DNA from: Prevotella sp. Rep29
GTDB taxonomy: Bacteria > Bacteroidota > Bacteroidia > Bacteroidales > Bacteroidaceae
Assembly: GCF_019551475.1 (NCBI RefSeq)
Contig: NZ_CP047159.1
Span: forward strand, 1,736,001-1,800,000
Direction: 5' to 3'
Length of the DNA: 64,000 nt
Position 1 is the first letter of the stretch; each line of letters starts with the position of its first letter. Positions 32,802 through 42,049 of the stretch are shown in pieces. Both the position numbers and the translations under genes were made by a program. A model generated the notes under the pieces. It was given only the letters and a program-made list of their open reading frames with translations. It did no database searches and was not told the origin of the DNA.

Positions 32802-34961
32802 TTAATCTTCTTCCGCCAGTTCTGCTTCGTGCTCTTTGATGAGTGTCTGCTGGATATCGTTCGGCACCAGTTCATAGCTTGCGAACTTGGTGTTGAACGA
32901 AGCGCGTCCTCCGGTCAGAGAGCTGAGCGAGATAGAATAGCTGGCAAGTTCCTTGAGAGGAATCTTTGCCGACAGTTTCTGGTATCCTGCCTCGCTGTCC
33001 ATACCCATGATGATGGCACGGCGTCCCTGCAGGTCGCTCATCACGTCACCCATATAGTCGGCTGGTACGAGCACCTCAAGGTCATAGATAGGCTCGAGAA
33101 TCTTCGGTCCTGCCTCTTTGAATGCCAGCGAGAAGGCATTACGGGCTGCGAGCATGAAGGAAAGTTCGTTGGAATCTACCGGGTGCATCTTTCCGTCATA
33201 GACAACGACACGCACGTCGCGGGCGTAGCTACCTGTGAGCGGTCCTTGTTCCATGCGTTCCATCACACCTTTCAGGATGGCAGGCATGAAGCGGGTATCG
33301 ATGGCACCACCCACCACAGAGTTCAGGAACACGAGCTTGCCACCCCATTCGAGGTCAACTTCTTCCTTGCTCTTGATGTTCATCTTGAATTCCTGTCCGC
33401 CGAACTTATAAACGGTAGGATCGGGCATTCCTTCTGTGTAGGGCTCTACGATGAGATGCACCTCACCGAACTGTCCGGCACCACCCGACTGCTTCTTGTG
33501 GCGATAGTCGGCGCGTGCAGCCTTTGTGATGGTCTCACGATACGGAATCTTCGGCTCTTCATAGGTCACCTGAATCTTCTCATTGTTTTCCATGCGCCAC
33601 TTCAGGGTGCGGAGGTGGAACTCTCCCTGTCCGTGGACGATGGTCTGCTTGAGTTCCTTTGACTGCTCGATAACCCATGTCGGGTCTTCCTGACGCATCT
33701 TCATGAGGGCAGCCATCATCTTTTCCGTATCGCTCTCGCTGTTGGCTTTGATAGCGCGTGAATACTTGGAGTTCGGATATTTGATGAAGTCGAATGTATA
33801 GTCGCAATCCTTTCCATTGAGCGTGTTGCCTGTCTTCACGTCCTTCAGTTTCACCGTACAACCGATGTCGCCGGCACGCAGTTCATCTACGGAAATGCGG
33901 TTGGCACCTGCACAAGCGTAGATTTGTCCCATGCGTTCTTTCGAACCGCGGTCGGCATTAGTCAGGTCGTCGCCCGGTTTCACGCAACCGCTCATCACCT
34001 TGAAGTAAGACACCTCACCGATATGCGGCTCCATACCTGTCTTGAAGAAATAGAGCGACTCCGGACCGTTTGCGTCTGGGGCGATTTCCGCTCCACCCGC
34101 ATTCTTCACTTTCGGCATTTCCTCCACGAAAGGAACCACATTGCCCAAGAATTCCATCAAGCGGCGCACACCCATGTCTTTCCCTGCACACACGCAGAAC
34201 ACGGGGAAGATGGAACGCGTGATAAGTCCTTTGCGGATTCCCTCGCGCATCTCGTCCTCAGTGAGGGCTTCTTCAGCAAAGAATTTCTCCATCAACCCCT
34301 CGTCGTTCTCGGCTGCTGCCTCGATCAGGGCGTTGTGAAGTTCGGTCGCTTTGTCCATTTGGTCGGCTGGAATATCCTCGATAATCGGGGCGCCGCCTTC
34401 GGGCTTCCATGAATATTTCTTCATGACGAGCACGTCAATCAGCGAATTGAAGTCAGGACCTGTTGCTATCGGATACTGCACAGGCACACATTTCTGACCA
34501 TAAATCTCGCGCATGTTGTTCAGCACCATGTCGAAATCGCAGCTGTCCTTGTCCAGTTGGTTGATCAGGAAGATGACCGGCTTCTGCAATTTCTCCGCGT
34601 TGCGGAAAGCATTTTGCGTGCCCACTTCGGGACCATACTGTCCATTGACCAGAATCAGAGCCTGATCGGTCACGTTCAAAGCCGTGATGGCACCGCCGAC
34701 GAAGTCGTCCGAACCCGGACAGTCGATGATGTTCAGCTTCTTATTATTCCATTCCACATGGAAAACTGTCGGGAATACCGAGTAACCATACTCCTGCTCC
34801 ACGGGGAAGTAGTCGCTGACAGTGTTTTTCTGCTCCACGCTTCCACGGCGCTTGATGATTCCCGCTTCAAATAGCATACTCTCGGCAAGTGTGGTCTTGC
34901 CGCTACCCGCACTGCCAATGAGTGCAATGTTCTTAATCTCGTTTGTCTGATAGACTTTCAT
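32802..34961 (-). CDS. EF-G paralogue (EF-G2 type) with altered GTPase motifs
   Basis: A 719-residue protein with full EF-G architecture: G domain (about 1-290), domain II, III, IV (about 480-600) and V (about 610-690). The G-domain motifs are atypical. The P-loop reads GSAGSGKTT instead of AHIDAGKTT. Switch II reads DCPGSDDF, so Ser84 replaces the catalytic His of DTPGHVDF. The base-recognition motif is NQLDKD rather than NKMDR. A Bacteroides EF-G2 of this type is reported to support translocation without GTP hydrolysis under starvation; this gene looks like its orthologue. A canonical EF-G gene should exist elsewhere. It is monocistronic with a strong terminator. Confidence 0.87.
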   Translation of the reverse strand: MKVYQTNEIKNIALIGSAGSGKTTLAESMLFEAGIIKRRGSVEQKNTVSDYFPVEQEYGYSVFPTVFHVEWNNKKLNIIDCPGSDDFVGGAITALNVTDQALILVNGQYGPEVGTQNAFRNAEKLQKPVIFLINQLDKDSCDFDMVLNNMREIYGQKCVPVQYPIATGPDFNSLIDVLVMKKYSWKPEGGAPIIEDIPADQMDKATELHNALIEAAAENDEGLMEKFFAEEALTEDEMREGIRKGLITRSIFPVFCVCAGKDMGVRRLMEFLGNVVPFVEEMPKVKNAGGAEIAPDANGPESLYFFKTGMEPHIGEVSYFKVMSGCVKPGDDLTNADRGSKERMGQIYACAGANRISVDELRAGDIGCTVKLKDVKTGNTLNGKDCDYTFDFIKYPNSKYSRAIKANSESDTEKMMAALMKMRQEDPTWVIEQSKELKQTIVHGQGEFHLRTLKWRMENNEKIQVTYEEPKIPYRETITKAARADYRHKKQSGGAGQFGEVHLIVEPYTEGMPDPTVYKFGGQEFKMNIKSKEEVDLEWGGKLVFLNSVVGGAIDTRFMPAILKGVMERMEQGPLTGSYARDVRVVVYDGKMHPVDSNELSFMLAARNAFSLAFKEAGPKILEPIYDLEVLVPADYMGDVMSDLQGRRAIIMGMDSEAGYQKLSAKIPLKELASYSISLSSLTGGRASFNTKFASYELVPNDIQQTLIKEHEAELAEED

Positions 34962-35080
34962 GATAATAATATTTAAGTGTTAATTCTGGTATCTGTGCAT
35001 ATTGGCGACTAAATTATAAAAAAATCAACAAACTGCCAAAAGTTTTTGTCGAAAACCGACTTTTTTTTAAAACATATTAG

Positions 35081-35088
35081 TATTTTTG
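35081..35088 (+). promoter_or_regulatory. -7 box of hemW-like gene
   Basis: TATTTTTG, 19 bp before the ATG at 35108. Confidence 0.5.
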
Positions 35089-35107
35089 CGTTGAATTTAG
35101 GTTCTTC

Positions 35108-36241
35108 ATGGCAGGTCTTTACGTTCATATTCCATTTTGCGCGAGCCGTTGCATCTACTGCGGATTTTACTCTACGACCCTTCCGGCGCTCATCACCGAC
35201 TATCTGTCGGCGACAGGCAGGGAGATGCAGCTGCGGAAACACTATCTGGACGAGCCCGTCAGCACCATCTATCTCGGCGGCGGCACCCCGTCGCAACTCT
35301 CTCCCCGCCAGACAGAACAAATCTTTTGCGACATTGACAGGACGTGGGGACTCGCTCATGCCGAAGAAGTCACGATGGAATGCAATCCCGACGACGTGAC
35401 GGAAGAATACGCTGCGCAAGTGGCTACGCTCCCCATCAACAGAATCAGCCTCGGCATCCAGACGTTCTCCGATGAGCGTCTGCGCTTCCTGCACCGCCGC
35501 CACGACACACGACAGGCTCGACGCGCCGTTGAATTGCTCCGAAAGGCGGGCTTCAACAATATCAGCATCGACCTGATGTTCGGCTTTCCCGGCGAGACGC
35601 TGAATGAGTGGCGAGACGACATCCGGCAAGCGCTTCAGCTGGATGTGGAACATATCTCGGCATACAGTCTGATGTATGAAGAAGAGACCGCCCTGTTCCG
35701 CATGCTGGAAACGGGAAAGATTGACGAACTCGACGACGAGATTTCAAAAAACATGTATGAACTTCTGGTGGGAGAACTTGAACAAAACGGCTACGAACAC
35801 TACGAAATCAGCAATTTTGCCAAGCCCGCGCGCCGCTCACGCCACAACAGCAGCTACTGGAAAGGCATCCCGTATATCGGCATCGGTGCCGCAGCACACT
35901 CTTACGACAGGACTTCACGCCAATGGAACATCGCCGACATACAACAATACATACGAGGCATCAACGACGGCTCGTGTGTCTTTGAGCGCGAAGAACTCGA
36001 CCTCCGGACACGATACAACGACATGATTACCACCGCCCTCCGCACCTGCGAGGGAATCTCCATGCCCCTCGTGCGGAACGATTTCGGAGAAAACTATGCC
36101 CGCTACCTGCTGAAAAGTGCAGAGAAAAGCATCGCACAACACCTGCTGACACTGGAAGACGACCATCTCCGCCTGACTCGTGAAGGAGTGTTCGTCAGCA
36201 ACGATGTCATGAGCGACCTCATTGCCCTCACGACACCCTGA
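35108..36241 (+). CDS. hemW: Radical SAM heme chaperone HemW-like protein
   Basis: A 377-residue radical SAM protein. The cluster-binding motif CASRCIYCGF lies at the N-terminus (MAGLYVHIPFCASRC), followed by YLGGGTPSQLS, MECNPDDVTEEY, ISLGIQTFSDERLRFLHRRH and the C-terminal HemW domain (YEISNFAKPARRSRHNSSYW, GIGAAAHSY). Proteins of this set were long annotated as coproporphyrinogen III dehydrogenase (HemN), but HemN has a different cysteine motif and a longer N-terminus. HemW binds heme and inserts it into respiratory enzymes. It is monocistronic and convergent with the phosphatase gene. Confidence 0.92.
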   Translation: MAGLYVHIPFCASRCIYCGFYSTTLPALITDYLSATGREMQLRKHYLDEPVSTIYLGGGTPSQLSPRQTEQIFCDIDRTWGLAHAEEVTMECNPDDVTEEYAAQVATLPINRISLGIQTFSDERLRFLHRRHDTRQARRAVELLRKAGFNNISIDLMFGFPGETLNEWRDDIRQALQLDVEHISAYSLMYEEETALFRMLETGKIDELDDEISKNMYELLVGELEQNGYEHYEISNFAKPARRSRHNSSYWKGIPYIGIGAAAHSYDRTSRQWNIADIQQYIRGINDGSCVFEREELDLRTRYNDMITTALRTCEGISMPLVRNDFGENYARYLLKSAEKSIAQHLLTLEDDHLRLTREGVFVSNDVMSDLIALTTP

Positions 36242-36259
36242 CCGACAAAAGGATTCGCC

Positions 36260-36781
36260 TCACTTCCTTCCACCCGCAAAGAGCGACGCCATCAGTCCGC
36301 GGCATCCGTCTTCAATCAGGTCCAGCGCCAGTTCGAAGGCACTGCCGTCCCCGTAATACGGGTCGGGAACGCTTGTGCGCCCCTTGTTCTCCACAAAGAA
36401 GTCACATATGCGCAACACCTGTCCACGCTCCTTTTCGGAAGATGCGCGCGAGAGAATCTCCCGCTCATTCTCCTCATCCATCACCACGATATAGTCGAAA
36501 CGATTGAAGTCCGCCTCCGTAAACTGCCGCGCACGGCTGTCCAACACGTATCCGCGCTGCTGAGCATGGCGACGCATACGTGCATCGGGCAACTCACCCA
36601 CATGCCAGGAGCCGATGCCGGCAGAATCTACCCGCACCTGCGCCGACATGCCGCGTGCCTCGAGCATCGTCTTCAGTACACCTTCTGCCGCCGGCGAACG
36701 GCAGATGTTCCCCAGACAAATAAAGAGCAGGGCTTCACACGCCCCCTTGCACTCACTCTCACGCTTTTCCATGTTATTCAT
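36260..36781 (-). CDS. Low-molecular-weight protein-tyrosine phosphatase
   Basis: A 173-residue LMW-PTP. The catalytic P-loop is LFICLGNICRSPAAEG (C-x5-R), then DSAGIGSWHVGELPDARM, and the acid loop VPDPYYG provides the general-acid Asp. An extra N-terminal stretch of about 15 residues precedes the domain; the start could also be ATG 36772. Such phosphatases often act on tyrosine kinases of polysaccharide export, but no such genes are adjacent. A full promoter lies upstream. Confidence 0.93.
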   Translation of the reverse strand: MNNMEKRESECKGACEALLFICLGNICRSPAAEGVLKTMLEARGMSAQVRVDSAGIGSWHVGELPDARMRRHAQQRGYVLDSRARQFTEADFNRFDYIVVMDEENEREILSRASSEKERGQVLRICDFFVENKGRTSVPDPYYGDGSAFELALDLIEDGCRGLMASLFAGGRK

Positions 36782-36814
36782 TTTCGTAATGTGTTATTTC
36801 TGTCAGTTTGCCTA

Positions 36815-36847
36815 CAAAGATACGGTTTCTTTGTCTTTCCACACAAA
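36815..36847 (-). promoter_or_regulatory. Promoter of the phosphatase gene
   Basis: On the minus strand, TTTG (36844-36847) and TATCTTTG (36815-36822), spacing 21 bp. Confidence 0.65.
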
Positions 36848-37006
36848 AAGAATTATAAAAAAGTGTAGAAAACAACCGTAAGAAGTACCCAACCTCTTCA
36901 CTCGTCCACTGGCAATACAGCACATTTAGCGACGCCAATCGCCCTGTCCTTTTGTGAAAATTATTAAAAAAAATGCCCAACACGCAATCTTTTCCAAATA
37001 AATGAT

Positions 37007-37014
37007 TATATTTG
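37007..37014 (+). promoter_or_regulatory. -7 box of the lysine-rich protein gene
   Basis: TATATTTG, 38 bp before the ATG at 37053. Confidence 0.5.
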
Positions 37015-37052
37015 CTGTCGAATCTATTCATTAACTAAAAAACAAGAACAAG

Positions 37053-37835
37053 ATGAAAAAGTTATTTTTAGCATTTATCGCTATGGGCGCAATGCTCTTT
37101 TCAATGGAAGCATCAGCGCAAAGCTCCAATACTGTTTATGTCTGCACTGGTAAATATTCTGTGAAATACCACAAGACAAACACCTGCAGCGGACTCTCCG
37201 CATGCACCAGCGACATCGTTTCAACAACTGTGGCTGCCGCCAAGAAAAACGGCAAGGAAGAGTGTCTGAAGTGCTATGCCAATGCGAAGGCTGCACCTGC
37301 AAAGGAAGTAAAGAAAGAGTCCAGGAAAGAGGTGAAAGAGACAGCAGAGAAGAAAACTACTAAGAAAGTAGCGACAAAGAAAGAACCAGTCGAGAAAAAA
37401 GTAGCTGAAAAGAAGACAGCAACCAAGAAAGCTGCAGAAAAGAAAACAACAACAAAGAAGGCTGCCAAGGATGCTGACGAGAAGAAAGTAGCCGAAAAGA
37501 AGACTACAACAAAGAAAGCTGCAGAAAAGAAAACAACTACGAAGAAGGCTGCAGCCAAGGATGCTGACGAGAAAAAAGTAGCTGAAAAGAAAACTGCAAC
37601 CAAGAAAGCAGCTGAAAAGAAAACGACTACAAAGAAGGCTGCCAAGGATGCTGACGAGAAGAAAGTAGCCGAAAAGAAGACGACAACAAAGAAAGCAGCA
37701 GAAAAGAAAACAACTACGAAGAAGGCTGCAGAAAAGAAGACTACGACCAAGAAAGCAGCTGAGAAGAAGACTACAAAAAAGGCAGCTGAAAAGAAAACAA
37801 CTACCAAAAAGACAACTACCAAAAAGGCAGCATAA
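37053..37835 (+). CDS. Exported Lys/Ala/Thr-repeat protein with cysteine-rich head
   Basis: A 260-residue protein: signal peptide (MKKLFLAFIAMGAMLFSMEASAQ), then a head of about 55 residues with a regular Cys pattern (VYVCTG, YHKTNTCSGLSAC, EECLKCYANAK). The tail, about residues 85-260, is made of repeats built from KKTTTKKAAEKK and AKDADEKKVAEKK modules, resembling histone H1-like tails in composition. Repeats at the DNA level span about 37340-37830 and may vary in number. The signal peptide argues against a chromosomal role; binding to polyanions outside the inner membrane is one possibility. Function unknown. A strong terminator follows. Confidence 0.75.
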   Translation: MKKLFLAFIAMGAMLFSMEASAQSSNTVYVCTGKYSVKYHKTNTCSGLSACTSDIVSTTVAAAKKNGKEECLKCYANAKAAPAKEVKKESRKEVKETAEKKTTKKVATKKEPVEKKVAEKKTATKKAAEKKTTTKKAAKDADEKKVAEKKTTTKKAAEKKTTTKKAAAKDADEKKVAEKKTATKKAAEKKTTTKKAAKDADEKKVAEKKTTTKKAAEKKTTTKKAAEKKTTTKKAAEKKTTKKAAEKKTTTKKTTTKKAA

Positions 37836-37853
37836 GCCTCAAGCATTATCCAT

Positions 37854-37891
37854 AAAAAGCGGACAGCCTGTTAAGAGGTTGTCCGCTTTTT
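37854..37891. terminator. Bidirectional terminator
   Basis: AAAAAGCGGACAGCC pairs with GGTTGTCCGCTTTTT (37854-37868 and 37877-37891; one G-T pair), between convergent genes. Confidence 0.92.
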
Positions 37892-37913
37892 CTTATTCCT
37901 TTCCCACAATCAA

Positions 37914-40121
37914 TCAGTTTCCACCTTTCAGTCCGCCGACGACATCGGTATTCTCTATCGTCGTCTTGGTCTTCTTTACGCTCGCTTTCAGCTTGCCGAA
38001 ACGATAAGAAACCATGAGACTGAACGAACGCTGCGTTTGCCATGAGCGGTCATAACCGGTGAAATCGCCTTGGTGTATGCGAGAGACCGTACCCGACATT
38101 TTCCCGTCAAACGGGCGGAAAGCGGTCAATGATACCGTCAGGCGGTCGTCTTTCAGGAATGAGCGTTGAAGACGGAATGAATAATAATGGTATGCAGGAC
38201 CGTTGCTGTAAAGCGTTGGATAGTGTCCCAGCTGCCCTCCCCCATTCACTGAGAGATGGAGTTTCCACATCAGTTTCTGCGAAAAGTTCACATATCCGTC
38301 AGCCCACCAGCCCTCGGCACGCATTCCCGTATTGCGGTTCTCGAGAAAGCGGTAATGCACCGCAGCACTCAACGACAGTCGGGCGTTCTTCCAAGGAGTC
38401 ATCTGCACATACACGGGGAAGCCAAACATGCGTGTGCGCAGGACGTTTCCATAGGTGAAGTGCAGAATCCCGTCTTCCACGTATTGTATGCTTGAAATGG
38501 CATGGTTTGTATAGAGATAGTTCGCCCGGACGTTGTAAGTCAGTTTTGCCCCTACGTGCATGAATGTCAGTCCGAAATTCATGTTTTGTGAGCTCCCCAA
38601 GTGTTCATTTCCGAATGATACCTGAGTGGGCGTTCGCGTGACTGCGGGGTTCAGATACATGATTCCCGGTCGGTTGATGCTCGTAGAGAAGGCGAATTTC
38701 AGGCTGTTGGCATCACTGATTTTATAGTTCAGGCTTGCCGAAGGCACGAAGTCGTGGAAATGTTTATGAAATCCCTGCTCATTGCCGTCGGGATATTTCG
38801 CAGACATATAGCTGTATTCGTAGCGGAGACCTGCCCGTGCGCTCCAACGATTGCGCGTGTACATATATTGCATATAGGCGGCACCGACGTTCGTCTGGTG
38901 ATTGAAACGGTTATGAATCGGCTCCTGTTCACCATAGCCCAGCCACGTGTGGCTCCTGTTCTGCCGGGAAATATATTTCGCGCCAAGTTCCAATTTGTGG
39001 CTTTTGCCCATCGGGCGCACCCAGTCTGCCTGCCACGTATGCTCATAGAAACGGAGTTTGCTGTTCTCGTCCAACGAATTGTAGGTCATCGGCATGTTGA
39101 CTCCATCGACGTAATCCGTATGGTCATAGTCACTGTTCTGCTTCATGGAGAACATATAGGAGAATGTCAGCACCTCCTCCGGACGGCGTGTCCTGTGCTG
39201 GAAGTCCAACCGTCCGTTCCATGTTCCCTGATAAGGGTTGAGCTGATTATGTTCACTGAAACGGTAAATCAGATTGCCCGCCGCATCGGTCATGACGCGA
39301 TTACTCTTCTGGGTAAAGTCCAATTCATACGAGAACCCTCCGAACGACAGTGTCAGCAGGTTCAAGGAGTCGATATCGTAGCTCGCTTCAATGTTGCCGT
39401 TGAGCACGTTTCCGGGGAAGGAGCCCCAGCGCTCGGAAAACAGTCTGTTACCCGAATCGCCATAGACCCGTTCGCTCTCTGTATGGTTTCGTGTGCGACG
39501 CTCGTTCTGATGGTTGTAACCGAGATTTGCCGACATAATGAATTTCCCGATTTGTGTGGTCAGGAATCCGTATGTTCCGTGCGCTCCCGATTCGCTAATC
39601 CGCTCTGTGACAGCACCGGTCACACCAGCGATGTGCTGATTTTCCATCATCACGATGTTCAGAATAGCCTCCACACCTTCCGCATCTTCCTTCGCGCCCG
39701 GCTCAGTAATAACCTCGATGCGTTTCACCATGCTCGCCGGAATGGTTTTCAACACCTCCCGCGGATTTGAGGACAATGAGAGATCGGGGCGTCCGTTCTT
39801 ATAAATCTTGAAATTGCCAGTGCCCTTCACCTTGATATTATCCTCACCGTCGATGGTCACCAAAGGTACCTTTCGGAGCATATCCATCAACGGCAGCGTC
39901 TTTGATTCTTCGTCAGCCTGCACATTGTAGCTGGTGCGGTCTATCTCACTCTTTATCAACTGGCGCTGACGGACGACGGAGACTTCCTCCAATTCACGCT
40001 CGTAGGCAACGCTGTCTGACTTGACCGACACACTGTCCTTGACATTCTGTGCCAAGGTGACCGTCATTCCCATGAGGGAAACGACCGTCAATAATAGTTT
40101 CTTCAGATGTTGTTTTTCCAT
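37914..40121 (-). CDS. Outer-membrane beta-barrel protein (TonB-receptor-like, OMP_b-brl_3)
   Basis: About 735 residues from ATG 40121 (MEKQHLKKLLLTVVSLMGMTVTLAQ is a signal peptide; the open frame extends further upstream but without signal character). An N-terminal plug-like domain (about 45-170) contains LPLMDMLRKVPLVTIDGEDN, IYKNGRPDLSL and IEVITEPGAKEDAEGVEAILNIVM. A long C-terminal barrel follows. The CarboxypepD-like domain often found in this family is missing. The ligand is unknown. No SusD-like gene is adjacent, so it is not a starch-utilisation-type locus. Confidence 0.85.
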   Translation of the reverse strand: MEKQHLKKLLLTVVSLMGMTVTLAQNVKDSVSVKSDSVAYERELEEVSVVRQRQLIKSEIDRTSYNVQADEESKTLPLMDMLRKVPLVTIDGEDNIKVKGTGNFKIYKNGRPDLSLSSNPREVLKTIPASMVKRIEVITEPGAKEDAEGVEAILNIVMMENQHIAGVTGAVTERISESGAHGTYGFLTTQIGKFIMSANLGYNHQNERRTRNHTESERVYGDSGNRLFSERWGSFPGNVLNGNIEASYDIDSLNLLTLSFGGFSYELDFTQKSNRVMTDAAGNLIYRFSEHNQLNPYQGTWNGRLDFQHRTRRPEEVLTFSYMFSMKQNSDYDHTDYVDGVNMPMTYNSLDENSKLRFYEHTWQADWVRPMGKSHKLELGAKYISRQNRSHTWLGYGEQEPIHNRFNHQTNVGAAYMQYMYTRNRWSARAGLRYEYSYMSAKYPDGNEQGFHKHFHDFVPSASLNYKISDANSLKFAFSTSINRPGIMYLNPAVTRTPTQVSFGNEHLGSSQNMNFGLTFMHVGAKLTYNVRANYLYTNHAISSIQYVEDGILHFTYGNVLRTRMFGFPVYVQMTPWKNARLSLSAAVHYRFLENRNTGMRAEGWWADGYVNFSQKLMWKLHLSVNGGGQLGHYPTLYSNGPAYHYYSFRLQRSFLKDDRLTVSLTAFRPFDGKMSGTVSRIHQGDFTGYDRSWQTQRSFSLMVSYRFGKLKASVKKTKTTIENTDVVGGLKGGN

Positions 40122-40222
40122 ATCGCTGTTCTTATGTCTTTCTACATATAATACACAGAACATGGAGATTTGTGACATCTGCGTTACGACTTTTTTATTA
40201 AGAAATGCCTCACAATGACGAG

Positions 40223-40255
40223 AAAAGGCTGCAGAAACCTTTTCCACAGCCTTTT
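40223..40255 (-). terminator. Terminator of the 40284 gene
   Basis: AAAAGGCTG pairs with CAGCCTTTT (40223-40231 and 40247-40255), followed on the minus strand by a short T-stretch. Confidence 0.75.
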
Positions 40256-40283
40256 GTCAATCAGAGAAGTGCGCCTATAAAAG

Positions 40284-40646
40284 TCACTTCCAGTCTCTGC
40301 CGAGAATGCCTTCTATTATTCCCTGCAACTCGCCGCTGACCCGTTGCACGCCGTTGAGCAGACCGTCTTTTGCTCCTTGCGCCATATAGCGGGCGCACTG
40401 TCCTTCGAGCACACCGATTCTCTTACGTTCCTCTGGGGTGTAATCATACTTCGCCATTTTCTTTCGTATCTTGGAAAAACGGTCGATGGCCTTTTCCCAC
40501 TGGTCTATGGAATAATAAGCGCTCTTGTCGCGCAGGTCAATGGAGAGATTTTCCAGTTGATTGATGGCATGTTGCTTCGCAGAACAACCTGTCAACAGAA
40601 CCATCCCCAAAATAGCGACGACGATTGTCATAAATAACTTTCTCAT
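40284..40646 (-). CDS. Small lipoprotein, helical, unknown function
   Basis: A 120-residue lipoprotein: signal peptide with lipobox LLTGCSAK (Cys about 21) and a helical mature part rich in Lys and Glu (LENLSIDLRDKSAYYSIDQWEKAIDRFSKIRKKM..., then YTPEERKRIGVLEGQCARYM). I do not recognise the family with certainty; similar short helical lipoproteins occur in Bacteroidales. It has its own terminator. Confidence 0.72.
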   Translation of the reverse strand: MRKLFMTIVVAILGMVLLTGCSAKQHAINQLENLSIDLRDKSAYYSIDQWEKAIDRFSKIRKKMAKYDYTPEERKRIGVLEGQCARYMAQGAKDGLLNGVQRVSGELQGIIEGILGRDWK

Positions 40647-40810
40647 ATCACTTCATGTTTAATGTTCAGTGCAAATATAAAGAAAAAAGTTGAATACGGC
40701 ACCTTCTGCGCGGAAATATCTTTTACACATTATTATATATACGTCTCTGGAAAAAGAAAATTCTTTGTTAAAAATCTTAAACAAAAAGAACAACATATCA
40801 ATAAAACATT

Positions 40811-40818
40811 TATATTTG
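40811..40818 (+). promoter_or_regulatory. -7 box of the 40855 gene
   Basis: TATATTTG, 36 bp before the ATG at 40855. Confidence 0.5.
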
Positions 40819-40854
40819 CCGACGTATTTATGTTTTACTAAACAAAAAGTTATC

Positions 40855-41442
40855 ATGAAAAAAGTATTATTTATGGCAGTAGCAGCTGCTGCTTTGACAT
40901 TCACAAGCTGCAATCCTAACAAGACCAACGCTAATCAGGAAGGTGTTGACTCTACAATGACAGAAGTTGTTGACGACGCTGCGGCGCTCACCAACGGTTT
41001 GAACGAAGCTCTCGAGGCTAACGACGCAAGTGCTGTTGAGAAGGCACTCACTGCTGTTAAGGAGAAACTCGGTTCTCTCGACCTCGAAAAGGGTAAGGAA
41101 GTTCTCGCGAAGGTACAGGCTTTCCTGAAGGAGAATGCTGACAAAATCAAGAGTGTAGTTGGTGGAAACGCTATTGCTGCCGGTTTGATTGACAACCTGA
41201 CGAACCTGAAGGCTGACGGTCTGGAGGCTCTGAAGGCTGCTACTGAAAATGTAGGTAACGCTGCCGAAGGCGCTGTTGAGGGCGTGAAAGACGCTGCTGC
41301 CGACAAAGCAAATGCAGTGAAAGATGCTGCTGCTGAGAAGGTAAACGACGCTGCCAACAAGGCTGCTGAGAAGGTGAATGATGCTGCGAACAAGGCTGCT
41401 GACAAGGCTGCTGAAGGTGCAAAGAAGGCACTCGGTCTCTAA
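40855..41442 (+). CDS. Alanine-rich helical lipoprotein with LEA-like repeats
   Basis: A 195-residue lipoprotein (signal peptide MKKVLFMAVAAAALTFTSCNP; Cys about 19). The mature part is very rich in Ala, Lys, Glu, Asn and Asp. The last 70 residues are near-repeats of the type DAAxKAxxVKDAAAEKVNDAANKAAEKV, an 11-residue-like amphipathic pattern similar to LEA/apolipoprotein-type helices. I start it at ATG 40855, because upstream frames lack a signal and precede the -7 box. It probably coats a membrane or cell-wall surface; function unknown. A strong terminator follows. Confidence 0.78.
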   Translation: MKKVLFMAVAAAALTFTSCNPNKTNANQEGVDSTMTEVVDDAAALTNGLNEALEANDASAVEKALTAVKEKLGSLDLEKGKEVLAKVQAFLKENADKIKSVVGGNAIAAGLIDNLTNLKADGLEALKAATENVGNAAEGAVEGVKDAAADKANAVKDAAAEKVNDAANKAAEKVNDAANKAADKAAEGAKKALGL

Positions 41443-41470
41443 GAGAGTTAGAGTTCGTTTACAACAATAA

Positions 41471-41504
41471 AAAAATCGCGTGGCTTTACGGCTACGCGAT
41501 TTTT
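41471..41504. terminator. Bidirectional terminator
   Basis: AAAAATCGCGTGGC pairs with GCTACGCGATTTTT (41471-41484 and 41491-41504, one G-T pair), between convergent genes. Confidence 0.9.
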
Positions 41505-41528
41505 CTTATCTTTTCGTCTTTCGTCTCA

Positions 41529-41993
41529 TTAACGAATCCTGTCTGCCGAGCGTACCAGTTTCTCATCTGCCATGATGGAACGCCGCGCCAGCATATAGCC
41601 TATCAATGCTACAAGGGGCAGGGCTGCGACCCATGTGGGACGGAAAGACACTTCGGGAAACCTTCCTCCAAAGTAGTAGGCATAAATGCCGTAGGACAGA
41701 TACCAGCCGACAATCAGCAGGATTGATGCCAGACACAGTGCGCTCTGCAACGGACGATTCTTATAGATGAATATCGTCACAAGTCCGATGGTGCATGATG
41801 CGAGCAACACGGCAAACAGTGGCCATACTGCGAAGGTGCGTGTGCCGTCGCCTTTCAGAATCCAAAGATTGTAGAACTCCGACTCTGCATTGCCTAATTC
41901 TTCCGGAACGATGGTTCCTATTTGCAGGCACATGCATACTGCCGTCAGGATGACTGCCAACAGCATGAAAACAGTTTGTTTACGTTGCAACAT
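41529..41993 (-). CDS. DUF4293 family membrane protein
   Basis: A 154-residue protein with four membrane segments (about 8-26, 56-76, 84-104, 122-142), opening MLQRKQTVFMLLAVILTAV, as in the DUF4293 family of Bacteroidetes. Function unknown. It is the third gene in the conserved order bamD, omega, DUF4293. Confidence 0.85.
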   Translation of the reverse strand: MLQRKQTVFMLLAVILTAVCMCLQIGTIVPEELGNAESEFYNLWILKGDGTRTFAVWPLFAVLLASCTIGLVTIFIYKNRPLQSALCLASILLIVGWYLSYGIYAYYFGGRFPEVSFRPTWVAALPLVALIGYMLARRSIMADEKLVRSADRIR

Positions 41994-42049
41994 ATCTATC
42001 TCTTTTTTTTGAGGCGAGCGCCTTTTGCCGGTGCTTGCCCTACTCTGTT

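Noticed and set aside
37274..37846. Phe/Val/Ala-rich minus-strand ORF (190 aa)
   Set aside because: It is the complement of the Lys/Ala/Thr repeats; repetitive shadow.
40122..40247. Longer N-terminus (42 residues) of the outer-membrane barrel gene
   Set aside because: The extension has no signal-peptide character, while ATG 40121 is followed by a good signal peptide.
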